64,000 bases of DNA from the NCBI RefSeq assembly GCF_003626635.1, contig NZ_RAZT01000012.1:1-64000 (forward strand), in the 5' to 3' direction. Source of the stretch: Micromonospora musae (GTDB lineage Bacteria > Actinomycetota > Actinomycetes > Mycobacteriales > Micromonosporaceae). The notes under the pieces are model-generated. The model worked only from the letters and a program-made list of their open reading frames with translations. It was not told the origin of the DNA and ran no database searches. The translations under genes were made by a program, and so were the position numbers. Shown one piece after another: positions 1 through 7,261 of this stretch (within the stretch, counting starts at the first letter, position 1; each line of letters opens with the position of its first letter).

Positions 1-5
1 ATAGA

Positions 6-124
6 GTTACGGCGGTCATGGCGGAGGGGAAACGCCCGGTCACATTCCGAACCCGGAAGCTAAGCCCTCCAGCGCCGATGGTACTGCACTCGGGAGGGTG
101 TGGGAGAGTAGGACACCGCCGGAC
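6..124 (+). rRNA. rrf: 5S ribosomal RNA
   Basis: The sequence has the 5S rRNA layout. The 5' end GTTACGGCGGTCAT pairs with the 3' end ACACCGCCGGAC, and the internal core CCGAACCCGGAAGCTAAG is the conserved loop region of bacterial 5S rRNA. It is followed directly by a strong hairpin. It is presumably the last gene of an rrn operon whose 16S and 23S genes lie left of the window. The ends are estimated to within a few bases. Confidence 0.95.
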
Positions 125-131
125 ATTTTTC

Positions 132-169
132 CAGTCGAGGGCCGCCCCATCCGGGTCGGCCCTCGACTG
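132..169 (+). terminator. rRNA operon terminator hairpin
   Basis: A perfect 13-bp inverted repeat (CAGTCGAGGGCCG at 132-144 with CGGCCCTCGACTG at 157-169) closes a 12-nt loop just after the 5S gene. A short T-run precedes the stem rather than following it, as is common in high-GC actinobacteria. Confidence 0.8.
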
Positions 170-209
170 CGTGGCGCCACAGGTGGCGCAATCAGGAAGG
201 ATGTACCCC

Positions 210-2768
210 GTGAGTTCAGGACCGCAGGGCGGCGACCGCCCCCGTCGTCAGGACGACCGTACGGATCGGTCGGACGGGCGTGATCGGTCGCCGCGGCGTG
301 ACGACCGCGATCGGCCGCCGTACCGCGGCGACCGCGACAACCGGAGCGGCTCACGCGGGTACGCCGGCGATCGTGAGGGTGGCTTCCGCGACCGCCGCGA
401 GGGCGGTTTCCGTGGCGGCGACCGGGACCAGGGTCCCCGCGGCGGCTCCCGTGGTGGCGACCGCGAGGGCGGTTTCCGTGGCGGGGAGCGCCGTGAGGGC
501 GGGTTCCGTGGTACGGACCGTTCCGGTGGCTTCCGAGGCGACCGCGACCAGGGCTACCGCGGTGGCCGGCCGGACGACTCCCGCGGCGAGCGCCGGGAAG
601 GTGGCTTCCGCGGCGGTGACCGTGAGGGCTTCCGTGGCGGGGACCGTCGCGAAGGTGGTTTCCGTGGCGGCGACCGGGACCAGGGTCCCCGCGGCGACCG
701 TCGCGAAGGTGGCTTCCGGGGCGGTGACCGCGAGCGCGGCTACCGCGGCGGTGACCGCGCCGGCGGGTTCCGCTCCGGGGATCGGCCCGGCGGCTTCCGA
801 CCTGCCGACCGGGACGCCGAATTCCGCGGCGGCGACCGTTCGGGCTTCCGCGGTGGCGAGCGCCGTGAGGGCGGTTTCCGTGGCGGTGACCGTGAGGGCT
901 TCCGTGGCGGGGACCGTCGCGAGGGTGGCTTCCGTGGTGGGGACCGTCGTGAGGGTGGCTTCCGTGGCGGCGACCGGGACCAGGGTCCCCGCGGCGACCG
1001 TCGCGAAGGTGGCTTCCGCGGCGGCGACCGCGAGGGCGGTTTCCGTGGCGGCGAGCGCCGTGAGGGTGGCTTCCGCGGCGGCGACCGTGAGGGCTTCCGC
1101 GGCGGGGATCGCCGTGAGGGCGGTTTCCGCGGTGGTGACCGGGACCAGGGTCCGCGCGGCGACCGTCGCGAGGGTGGTTTCCGGGGCGGCGATCGCGATG
1201 GCGGTTTCCGTGGCGGTGACCGTCGTGAGGGTGGTTTCCGGGGCGGTGAGCGCCGCGAGGGTGGTTTCCGCGGCGGCGACCGTGAGGGCCGTGGCGGTGA
1301 CCGCCGCGAAGGTGGCTTCCGTAGTGGTGACCGTGAGGGCCGTGGCGGCGACCGCCGTGAGGGTGGTTTCCGTGGCGGTGACCGCCGTGAGGGTGGTTTC
1401 CGTGGCGGCGACCGTGAGGGCCGTGGCGGTGACCGCCGCGAGGGCGGTTTCCGCGGTGGGGACCGGGACGGCGGCTTCCGTGGCGGCGAGCGGTCGCAGC
1501 GGGATGAGCGTCGGTTCGACGACCGGCGGCGTGAGGGCGGCTTCGGTGGCCGGCGCGACGAGGGAGATCGGCGCACCGAGGGCGGGCCGGAGCGGGCCGC
1601 GGGTGAACGCGGTGCCGCTCCCGCGCTGCCGGACGACATCGTCGCGACCGATCTCGACAAGGACGTCCGGGCGGAGCTGCTGTCGCTGGCGAAGCCGGTC
1701 GCCGAGACGGTCGCCCGGCACCTGGTCGCGACCGGTGTGCTGATCGACGAGGACCCGGCCGAGGCCCTGGCGCACGCGCTGGCGGCCCGCCGGCTGGCGT
1801 CCCGCATCGCCGCCGTACGGGAGGCGGTCGGGTTGGCCGCCTACCACGCCGGTGAGTGGCAGACCGCGATCGCCGAGCTGCGGACGTACCACCGGATGAC
1901 CGGAGTGCAGAGCCACATCGCCGTGCTGGCCGACTGTGAGCGCGCGCTCGGCCGCCCGGAGCGGGCCATCGACCTGTTCCGCGGCGCGGACCGGGACGCT
2001 CTCGACCCGGCCACCGCCATCGAGCTGCTGATCGTCGCCGCCGGGGCGCGCGGCGACCTCGGGCAGAAGGACGCCGCTGTCGCGATGCTCCAGGTGCGCG
2101 AGCTGACCGGCGACGCCACCGAGCCGTGGGCGGCGCGGCTGCGCTACGCGTACGCCGACGCGCTCCTCGCGGTCGACCGCCGCGAGGAGGCACGGGAGTG
2201 GTTCTCCCGCGCCTCGGAGCTGGACGCCGACGGCGAGACCGACGCGGCCGAGCGGCTGCTGGAGCTCGACGGCGTGGTCATCGAGGGCGACGCCGACGAG
2301 GAGGACGCCGCCGACGTTGACGCCGACTCGGATGACGAAGACGCCGACGAGGATGACGACGACTCGGACGAGGACGAGGACTCGGACGACGACGACTCGG
2401 ACGAGGACGACGAGGACGACGACGACTCGGACGACGAGGACGTCGACTCGGACGAGGACGACGACGACTCGGACGACGAGGACGTCGACTCGGACGACGA
2501 GGACGACGACTCGGACGACGAGGACTCGGACGACGACGAGGACTCGGACGACGACGACTCGGACGAGGACGACGAGGACTCGGACGAGGACGACGACGAC
2601 TCGGACGAGGACGACGACGACGAGGACGGGACCGGACAGGCCGGGGTCGAGCCGGTGAGCCGGGAAGACGTCGTCGGCCGGGGCGGTCCGGACGACCCCG
2701 ATCTCGGCGCACGCGCCGGGGCGGAGGCCCCGGTGGGCGATGACGAGACGGGCCCGGTCAGCCGGTGA
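210..2768 (+). CDS. RGG-repeat / TPR-like / acidic-tail protein
   Basis: This protein of about 852 aa has three distinct parts. Residues 1 to about 460 are a low-complexity basic region built from repeats of the type GGFRGGDRREGGFRGGDR, i.e. dozens of RGG-box motifs. The middle (nt about 1618-2270) is an alpha-helical region with TPR-like helix pairs. The end (nt about 2284-2640) is an almost uninterrupted Asp/Glu/Ser tract. GTG 210 is chosen because AGGAAGG at 194-200 lies 9 nt upstream; ATG 201 touches that site. By position and the TPR-like core it corresponds to M. tuberculosis Rv1691. The stop overlaps the next start (GTGA), so the HAD phosphatase is translationally coupled. RNA binding or condensate formation is an inference from composition; no enzymatic motif is seen. 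Confidence 0.85.
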   Translation: MSSGPQGGDRPRRQDDRTDRSDGRDRSPRRDDRDRPPYRGDRDNRSGSRGYAGDREGGFRDRREGGFRGGDRDQGPRGGSRGGDREGGFRGGERREGGFRGTDRSGGFRGDRDQGYRGGRPDDSRGERREGGFRGGDREGFRGGDRREGGFRGGDRDQGPRGDRREGGFRGGDRERGYRGGDRAGGFRSGDRPGGFRPADRDAEFRGGDRSGFRGGERREGGFRGGDREGFRGGDRREGGFRGGDRREGGFRGGDRDQGPRGDRREGGFRGGDREGGFRGGERREGGFRGGDREGFRGGDRREGGFRGGDRDQGPRGDRREGGFRGGDRDGGFRGGDRREGGFRGGERREGGFRGGDREGRGGDRREGGFRSGDREGRGGDRREGGFRGGDRREGGFRGGDREGRGGDRREGGFRGGDRDGGFRGGERSQRDERRFDDRRREGGFGGRRDEGDRRTEGGPERAAGERGAAPALPDDIVATDLDKDVRAELLSLAKPVAETVARHLVATGVLIDEDPAEALAHALAARRLASRIAAVREAVGLAAYHAGEWQTAIAELRTYHRMTGVQSHIAVLADCERALGRPERAIDLFRGADRDALDPATAIELLIVAAGARGDLGQKDAAVAMLQVRELTGDATEPWAARLRYAYADALLAVDRREEAREWFSRASELDADGETDAAERLLELDGVVIEGDADEEDAADVDADSDDEDADEDDDDSDEDEDSDDDDSDEDDEDDDDSDDEDVDSDEDDDDSDDEDVDSDDEDDDSDDEDSDDDEDSDDDDSDEDDEDSDEDDDDSDEDDDDEDGTGQAGVEPVSREDVVGRGGPDDPDLGARAGAEAPVGDDETGPVSR
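361..1515. repeat. Degenerate tandem repeat encoding RGG boxes
   Basis: Irregular tandem copies of units such as GAGGGTGGCTTCCGTGGCGG and GGCGACCGTCGCGAAGGTGG run through the first half of the RGG protein gene. Unit length varies (about 27-40 bp) and always keeps the reading frame. The array creates long spurious open frames on both strands. Confidence 0.85.
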
Positions 2769-3784
2769 CGGGAGACGTCGGGGCGCGGCTGGTCGACGGG
2801 TACGCCCAGGTCGTCTTCGACCTGGACGGCGTGATCTACCTGATCGACCGGCCGATCCCCGGCGCCGTCGAGGCCGTCGGTCGGCTGCACGCCGAGAGGC
2901 GGGCGGTCGCGTACGCCACGAACAACGCCTCCCGCCGGTCGAGTGAGGTCGCCGAGCTGCTCACCGGCATGGGTGTGCCGGCCTCGGCGGCGGAGGTGCT
3001 CACCAGCGCGGCGGCGGCTGCGGAGCTGCTGCGGGACCGGTTGCCTTCCGGCGCCCCGGTGCTCGTGGTCGGCGCCGAGGCGCTGCGCGCCGAGATCGCC
3101 GCGGTCGGGCTCGTGCCGGTCGACCGGGCCGAGGACTCGCCGCAGGCGGTGGTGCAGGGGTACGGAAAGCAGGTCGGCTGGGTCGAGCTGGCCGAGGCGA
3201 CCGTGGCGATCCGTGCCGGTGCGATCTGGGTCGCCACGAACACCGACCGCACCTTGCCCAGCGGCCGAGGTCCGCTGCCCGGCAACGGCGCACTGGTCTC
3301 CGTCGTACGGACCGCGCTCGGCCGGGACCCGGACGTCGTGGTGGGCAAACCCGAGCCGGAGCTCTTCGCCACCGCCGCCCGGCGCGTCGAGGGGGGCCGG
3401 ACGCTGGTCGTCGGCGACCGGCTGGACACCGACATCGAGGGCGCCCGCCGGGCCGGGCTGGAGAGCCTGCTGGTGCTCACCGGCGTCAGCGACGTGGCCG
3501 AGCTGCTCGCCGCTGAGCCGGCGCGCCGGCCCACGTACCTCGCGCGGGACCTGGCCGGGCTCTTCGACCCGGCGGCGGTGGTACGCGTGCCCGGCCCGAC
3601 GGAGGCCGGCGGCTGGACGGTGACGGCGCGCGACGGCGGGCTGGAGCTCGGCGGTGCCGGGTCCCCGCTGGACGCGGTCGCCGCGCTCTGCGCCGCGGCC
3701 TGGTCGGCGTCGACGGTGCCGCCCATCCGCGCGATGTCGCCGGAGGCGACCCGGGTGCTGGCGACGTTCGGCCTCTCGGCCTGA
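2765..3784 (+). CDS. HAD-superfamily hydrolase (NagD-type phosphatase)
   Basis: A 339-aa haloacid-dehalogenase-superfamily phosphatase. The nucleophile motif DLDGV is at residues 19-23, followed by the motif II-like TNNAS, the motif III lysine in GKPEPELF, and the motif IV acids in VVGDRLDTDIEGA. The cap arrangement and HAD-IIA-type IPGAVEAV segment fit the NagD/4-nitrophenylphosphatase branch. About 80 extra C-terminal residues follow the catalytic domain. The GTG start overlaps the upstream stop (GTGA). It sits at the position of M. tuberculosis Rv1692. The substrate cannot be read from sequence. Confidence 0.9.
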   Translation: MTGDVGARLVDGYAQVVFDLDGVIYLIDRPIPGAVEAVGRLHAERRAVAYATNNASRRSSEVAELLTGMGVPASAAEVLTSAAAAAELLRDRLPSGAPVLVVGAEALRAEIAAVGLVPVDRAEDSPQAVVQGYGKQVGWVELAEATVAIRAGAIWVATNTDRTLPSGRGPLPGNGALVSVVRTALGRDPDVVVGKPEPELFATAARRVEGGRTLVVGDRLDTDIEGARRAGLESLLVLTGVSDVAELLAAEPARRPTYLARDLAGLFDPAAVVRVPGPTEAGGWTVTARDGGLELGGAGSPLDAVAALCAAAWSASTVPPIRAMSPEATRVLATFGLSA

Positions 3785-3802
3785 GCGACGCCTCGGCGCG
3801 AG

Positions 3803-4141
3803 TCAGAGCAGTTTGCGGAGCTTCATCAGGTCGAACGGGTTGGCCTTGATCGACACGCGGCGGGAGGCGACCGCCCGGGCGATGTCGAGTCCGCCGTCGA
3901 CGAGCGCCACGAGGTCGTCGCTGCTGGTGCTCAGCACGATCTTGGCTTTCGGGTCGTCGCCGTCGGTCAGGTCGATCAGGCGGCCGCCGGTGAGGCGACC
4001 GTGGAAGGCGGTGTCCAGGTCGGTGATCCGGCAGGCGAGCGTCCGGTCCAGGTCGACGCGCTCGCGCACCGTCTCGGCGTTGCGGTCCAGCCGGCCGGCG
4101 AGCTCCTGCAACGCCTGTCGACACTCGTCCACGCTGGCCAC
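3803..4141 (-). CDS. SCP2 sterol-binding-domain-like protein
   Basis: A 112-aa protein on the minus strand, opposite to its neighbours. Its C-terminal half (KIVLSTSSDDLVALVDGG followed by RRVSIKANPFDLMKL) resembles the SCP2-like lipid-binding fold seen in small actinobacterial proteins, where a segment about the ligand groove precedes a KANP-type strand. The GTG start at 4141 is chosen because AGGAGG stands 6 nt upstream; the open frame extends further upstream to 4228 without a ribosome site. No catalytic residues are visible. A lipid carrier role is an inference from fold similarity. Confidence 0.7.
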   Translation of the reverse strand: MASVDECRQALQELAGRLDRNAETVRERVDLDRTLACRITDLDTAFHGRLTGGRLIDLTDGDDPKAKIVLSTSSDDLVALVDGGLDIARAVASRRVSIKANPFDLMKLRKLL

Positions 4142-4254
4142 CCGCCGCCTCCTCACCGTGCGCCACACCGTCCTCGGCACCGTACCGCACGGGCCGGTCA
4201 CCGGTGCCCGGTAGCGTGACACCTGCACACCCCGCCCCGCGGAAGGACTCAGGC

Positions 4255-4911
4255 ATGCAGGACGCGTGGCGCGCCTACCTCGAGCTGGCCATGGGCCTGA
4301 CGGAGGCGCCCCGGAAGAAGGCCCAGGACGTGGTGCGCCGGCTTGCCGGCTCGGGTGGCACGAGCGCCGCCCAGCTGCAGGCGCTCGGCGAGGAGCTCAT
4401 CTCCACGGGCATGGCGAACCGCGACGCGCTGACCAAGCTCGTCCGCTTCGAGGTCGACCGGGCGCTCGGCCGGGTCGGGCTCGCCACCGCCGAGGAGGTC
4501 GCCGAGCTGACCCGGCGGGTGCAGGAGCTGGAGCGGCAGCTGCGCGAGGCGCGGTCGGCCGCCGCCGGCACGAGCCGGCCGGCGGCGGCTCCTGGCGGCC
4601 CGCCGCAGCCGCCGGCACCGGTGACCGCAAGCCAGGACTCCGGGGCGGCCGGTGGGCCGGCGGCGCCGCCCACGGCCGGTCCGGTGCCGTCCAGCGGGTC
4701 GCTCTCCGCCCCGGTCGCCACGCCGCCGGCGAAGAAGGCGGTCGTCGCGAAGAAGGCGGTCGCGAAGAAGGCGGTGGCCAAGAAGGCCGAGCCCGGCAAG
4801 ACCGTCATGCGTCGTTCGCCGGGCACCGTCAGCCCGACCGGCGGGGACGCCGAGCCGGCGCGCCCGCCGAAGAAGGCCGTTCGCAAGCAGCAGCCGGGTG
4901 GGGCCGAGTGA
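4255..4911 (+). CDS. Phasin-like protein with Lys/Ala-rich tail
   Basis: A 218-aa protein. Residues 1 to about 100 are a helical, amphipathic segment (AWRAYLELAMGLTEAPRKKA onward) ending in a short coiled coil (VAELTRRVQELERQLREA), like polyhydroxyalkanoate granule-associated (phasin/PhaF-like) proteins. A Pro/Ala/Gly-rich linker follows, then a histone-H1-like basic tail with repeats of KKAVAKKAV and RKQQ. GGAAGGA at 4241-4247 precedes ATG 4255. The basic tail suggests nucleic-acid binding, as in PhaF-type proteins, but no PHA synthesis genes are in view. The next small gene begins 28 nt downstream. Confidence 0.7.
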   Translation: MQDAWRAYLELAMGLTEAPRKKAQDVVRRLAGSGGTSAAQLQALGEELISTGMANRDALTKLVRFEVDRALGRVGLATAEEVAELTRRVQELERQLREARSAAAGTSRPAAAPGGPPQPPAPVTASQDSGAAGGPAAPPTAGPVPSSGSLSAPVATPPAKKAVVAKKAVAKKAVAKKAEPGKTVMRRSPGTVSPTGGDAEPARPPKKAVRKQQPGGAE

Positions 4912-4939
4912 ACCGGCCGACCGCTGCGGGGAGCCGGTC

Positions 4940-5224
4940 GTGAGCGGCCCGTACCGCCCGGGTCCACCGCCCGGCGGTTCGCCGGTACCGCGGCCCGGTC
5001 CGCCCCCCGGCGGTCTCCCGGCCGCGCGGCCCGGCCCACCGCCCGGCGTACGCCCGGCGCAGCCGTCCGTCGAGGAGCTCGACGGGCCGGGGCACCCGGC
5101 GGTCGACGCGGCCGTGCAGGCGATGATCAACGCCTCGTCGCTCGCCCCGGCGGACCAGATCGCCCAGTACGAGGCGGCGTACGAGACGCTGCGCGAGACC
5201 CTGGCCAGCATCGACCAGGCCTGA
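4940..5224 (+). CDS. Small proline-rich protein, unknown function
   Basis: A 94-aa protein with an N-terminal half of Pro/Gly repeats (RPGPPPGG recurs three times) and a helical C-terminal half (VDAAVQAMINASSLAPADQI onward). GGGGAG at 4928-4933 supports GTG 4940. It lies between the phasin-like gene and tlyA with gaps of 28 and 13 nt, so it is probably co-transcribed with tlyA. I do not recognise a family; its position resembles the small ORF Rv1693 before tlyA in mycobacteria. Confidence 0.65.
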   Translation: MSGPYRPGPPPGGSPVPRPGPPPGGLPAARPGPPPGVRPAQPSVEELDGPGHPAVDAAVQAMINASSLAPADQIAQYEAAYETLRETLASIDQA

Positions 5225-5237
5225 GACCGGAGAACGA

Positions 5238-6092
5238 ATGGCACGTCGCAACCGGCTGGACGCCGAACTCGTCCGCCGTGGTCTGGCCCGCTCCCGGGAG
5301 CAGGCCGCCGAACTGGTGGCGGCCGGCCGGGTCCAGCTGCGCGGGGTACCGGCGCGCAAGCCCGCCGCCATGGTCGACCCCGCCGATCCGCTGCTGGTCA
5401 CCGGAGCGGACCCGACCTCGGAGTACGTCTCCCGGGGCGGCCACAAGCTGGCCGGCGCGCTCGAAGCGTTCGGCGGGCTGGCCGTCAGCGGCCGGCGTTG
5501 CCTGGACGCCGGCGCGTCGACAGGTGGCTTCACCGACGTGCTGCTGCGCGCGGGCGCCGCCGAGGTGGTGGCCGTGGACGTCGGCTACGGCCAGCTCGCC
5601 TGGCCGCTGCGCACCGACGAACGGGTGCGGGTCCTGGAGCGGACCAACGTGCGCACCCTCACCCCGGAGACGATCGGCGGTCCGGTCGACCTGACGGTGG
5701 CCGACCTGTCGTTCATCTCGCTGCGGCTGGTGCTGCCGGCGCTGGCCGGCTGCACCCGGCCCGACGGTGACCTGGCGTTGATGGTCAAGCCGCAGTTCGA
5801 GGTCGGCAAGGAGCGGGTGGGGGCCGGCGGGGTGGTGCGCGACCCGGAGTTGCGCGCCGAGGCGGTGCTCGACGTGGCGGCGGCCGCCGCGCAGCTCGGC
5901 CTGGGCCTGGCGGACGTCGCCGCGAGTCCGCTGCCGGGGCCGAGTGGCAACGTGGAGTTCTTCGTATGGTTACGCCGGGACGCCGCAGTGGCCGACCCGG
6001 AGCGGGTGCGGGCGGTGGTGGCGGCCGGGCCGCTCGGCCCGGCGACGCCCGGTGACGTGCCGGGAACGGCGGCGGAGGAGGTCGCAGGGTGA
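5238..6092 (+). CDS. tlyA: TlyA family rRNA 2'-O-methyltransferase
   Basis: A 284-aa protein with an N-terminal S4 RNA-binding domain (residues about 3-60, RNRLDAELVRRGLARSREQA) and an FtsJ-type Rossmann methyltransferase domain. The SAM-binding motif is DAGASTGGF, and the K-D-K-E catalytic set can be placed at GGHKL, VADLSF, LMVKPQFE and NVEFF. In mycobacteria TlyA methylates cytidines in 16S and 23S rRNA and gives capreomycin sensitivity. Its place immediately before nadK and near recN matches M. tuberculosis Rv1694-Rv1696. Its stop overlaps a tiny frame leading to nadK. Confidence 0.95.
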   Translation: MARRNRLDAELVRRGLARSREQAAELVAAGRVQLRGVPARKPAAMVDPADPLLVTGADPTSEYVSRGGHKLAGALEAFGGLAVSGRRCLDAGASTGGFTDVLLRAGAAEVVAVDVGYGQLAWPLRTDERVRVLERTNVRTLTPETIGGPVDLTVADLSFISLRLVLPALAGCTRPDGDLALMVKPQFEVGKERVGAGGVVRDPELRAEAVLDVAAAAAQLGLGLADVAASPLPGPSGNVEFFVWLRRDAAVADPERVRAVVAAGPLGPATPGDVPGTAAEEVAG

Positions 6093-6190
6093 GCATGAGC
6101 AGTGCAGGGCGCGCGGCGGGCCGGCCGGCCCGCCTCAGGGCGTGCGCGGGTGCCCCTTCGCGTCGCGCAACGACGAGGCGGCCCCGATGA
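6089..6190 (+). CDS. Possible 33-codon Arg-rich coupling ORF
   Basis: A 33-codon frame begins with GTG overlapping the tlyA stop (GTGA at 6089-6092) and ends with a TGA overlapping the nadK ATG (ATGA at 6187-6190). The peptide is Arg/Ala-rich and has no recognised domain. The exact overlap at both ends is what a translational-coupling leader would look like, but a 95-nt gap in 70+% GC DNA can give this by chance. No separate ribosome-binding site is seen. Listed as tentative. Confidence 0.3.
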   Translation: MSMSSAGRAAGRPARLRACAGAPSRRATTRRPR

Positions 6191-7071
6191 CCCGGACCGC
6201 GCTGCTGGTCACCCACACCGGTCGGCGACGCAGCACCGAGCACGCCCGGGCGGTCGCCGCCGACCTGATCGCCGCTGGTTTCGAGGTACGCGTCGTCGCC
6301 GAGGAGGCCGACGACCTCGATCTGCCCGGTGTCGTGCCGGTCACCGGCCTGGAGGCCGCCGAGGGCGCCGAGATCGTCTTCGCGCTCGGCGGGGACGGCA
6401 CGTTCCTGCGCGCGGCGGAGCTCGCGCGGCCCGCCAAGGTTCCGCTGCTCGGCATCAACCTCGGCAAGGTCGGCTTTCTCGCCGAGGCGGAGATCGGCGA
6501 CCTGGACAGCGCGGTTCGCGACGTGGTCGCGCGTAACTACTCGGTGGACGAGCGGCTCACCCTCGACGTCACGGCCGAGTTCGACGGCGGACCGACGATC
6601 GAGTCCTGGGCGCTCAACGAGATCAGCGTCGAGAAGGGGGAGCGGGCGCAGATGCTCGAACTCCTCGTCGACGTGGACGGCCGGCCGCTGTCCCGCTACG
6701 GCTGCGACGGGGTGGTCTGCGCGACCCCCACCGGCTCCACGGCGTACGCCTTCTCCGGGGGCGGGCCGGTGGTGTGGCCGGAGGTGGAGGCGCTGCTGCT
6801 GGTGCCGATCAGCGCGCACGCGCTGTTCAGCCGGCCGCTGGTCACCGCGCCCACCTCGACGTTCGCGATCACCGTGGACCCGTTCACCACCCTCGCCGTG
6901 ATGAGCTGCGACGGGCGCCGGGTGTACGACCTGCCGCCGGGCGCCCGGGTGACGGTGCGTCGGGGTGCCCTGCCGGTGCGGATCGTCCGGCTGCGGGACC
7001 GTCCGTTCACCGACCGGATGGTGGCCAAGTTCGGGTTGCCGGTGCAGGGCTGGCGGGGCTCGCGTAGCTGA
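6187..7071 (+). CDS. nadK: NAD kinase
   Basis: A 294-aa ATP/polyphosphate-dependent NAD kinase that makes NADP. The diagnostic GGDG motif is at residues 68-71 (FALGGDGTFL), followed by NLGKVGFL and the second conserved block with GSTAYAFSGGGP. Length is normal for the family. ATG 6187 is chosen because upstream in-frame codons lack support and the family normally starts at this point (TRTALLVTHTGR). Order tlyA-nadK-recN is conserved in actinobacteria, but here a subtilase and regulator separate nadK from recN. Confidence 0.95.
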   Translation: MTRTALLVTHTGRRRSTEHARAVAADLIAAGFEVRVVAEEADDLDLPGVVPVTGLEAAEGAEIVFALGGDGTFLRAAELARPAKVPLLGINLGKVGFLAEAEIGDLDSAVRDVVARNYSVDERLTLDVTAEFDGGPTIESWALNEISVEKGERAQMLELLVDVDGRPLSRYGCDGVVCATPTGSTAYAFSGGGPVVWPEVEALLLVPISAHALFSRPLVTAPTSTFAITVDPFTTLAVMSCDGRRVYDLPPGARVTVRRGALPVRIVRLRDRPFTDRMVAKFGLPVQGWRGSRS

Positions 7072-7261
7072 ACGACGCGACAGGTGCCGTCGGTAACCCG
7101 CCGGACACGTGGTGGTTGTTCCAAGGGTGGCCAAGATGTCCACCTGGCGACATGTCGCCGGTGCGGCGTGCGTCAGCTAGTGACCGCCTGGTGATCTCCG
7201 TCGCAGACTCCGATCGGTCGCCCTCCGAGGGCGCCGATTCTGGAGTAGAGGAGCGCATCGC

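Noticed and set aside
361..1515. Possible CRISPR-like regular repeats
   Set aside because: Unit length varies, there are no unique spacers, and the repeats keep a protein reading frame.
40..2193. Several 300-700-aa open frames antisense to or overlapping the RGG-repeat gene
   Set aside because: They are shadow frames of a GC-rich tandem repeat, with Arg/Pro/Ser or Ala/Val/Thr monotony and no starts of their own.
2278..2890. Ser-rich and Arg/Pro-rich frames opposite the acidic tail
   Set aside because: They mirror the Asp/Glu codon repeat on the other strand and lack start signals.
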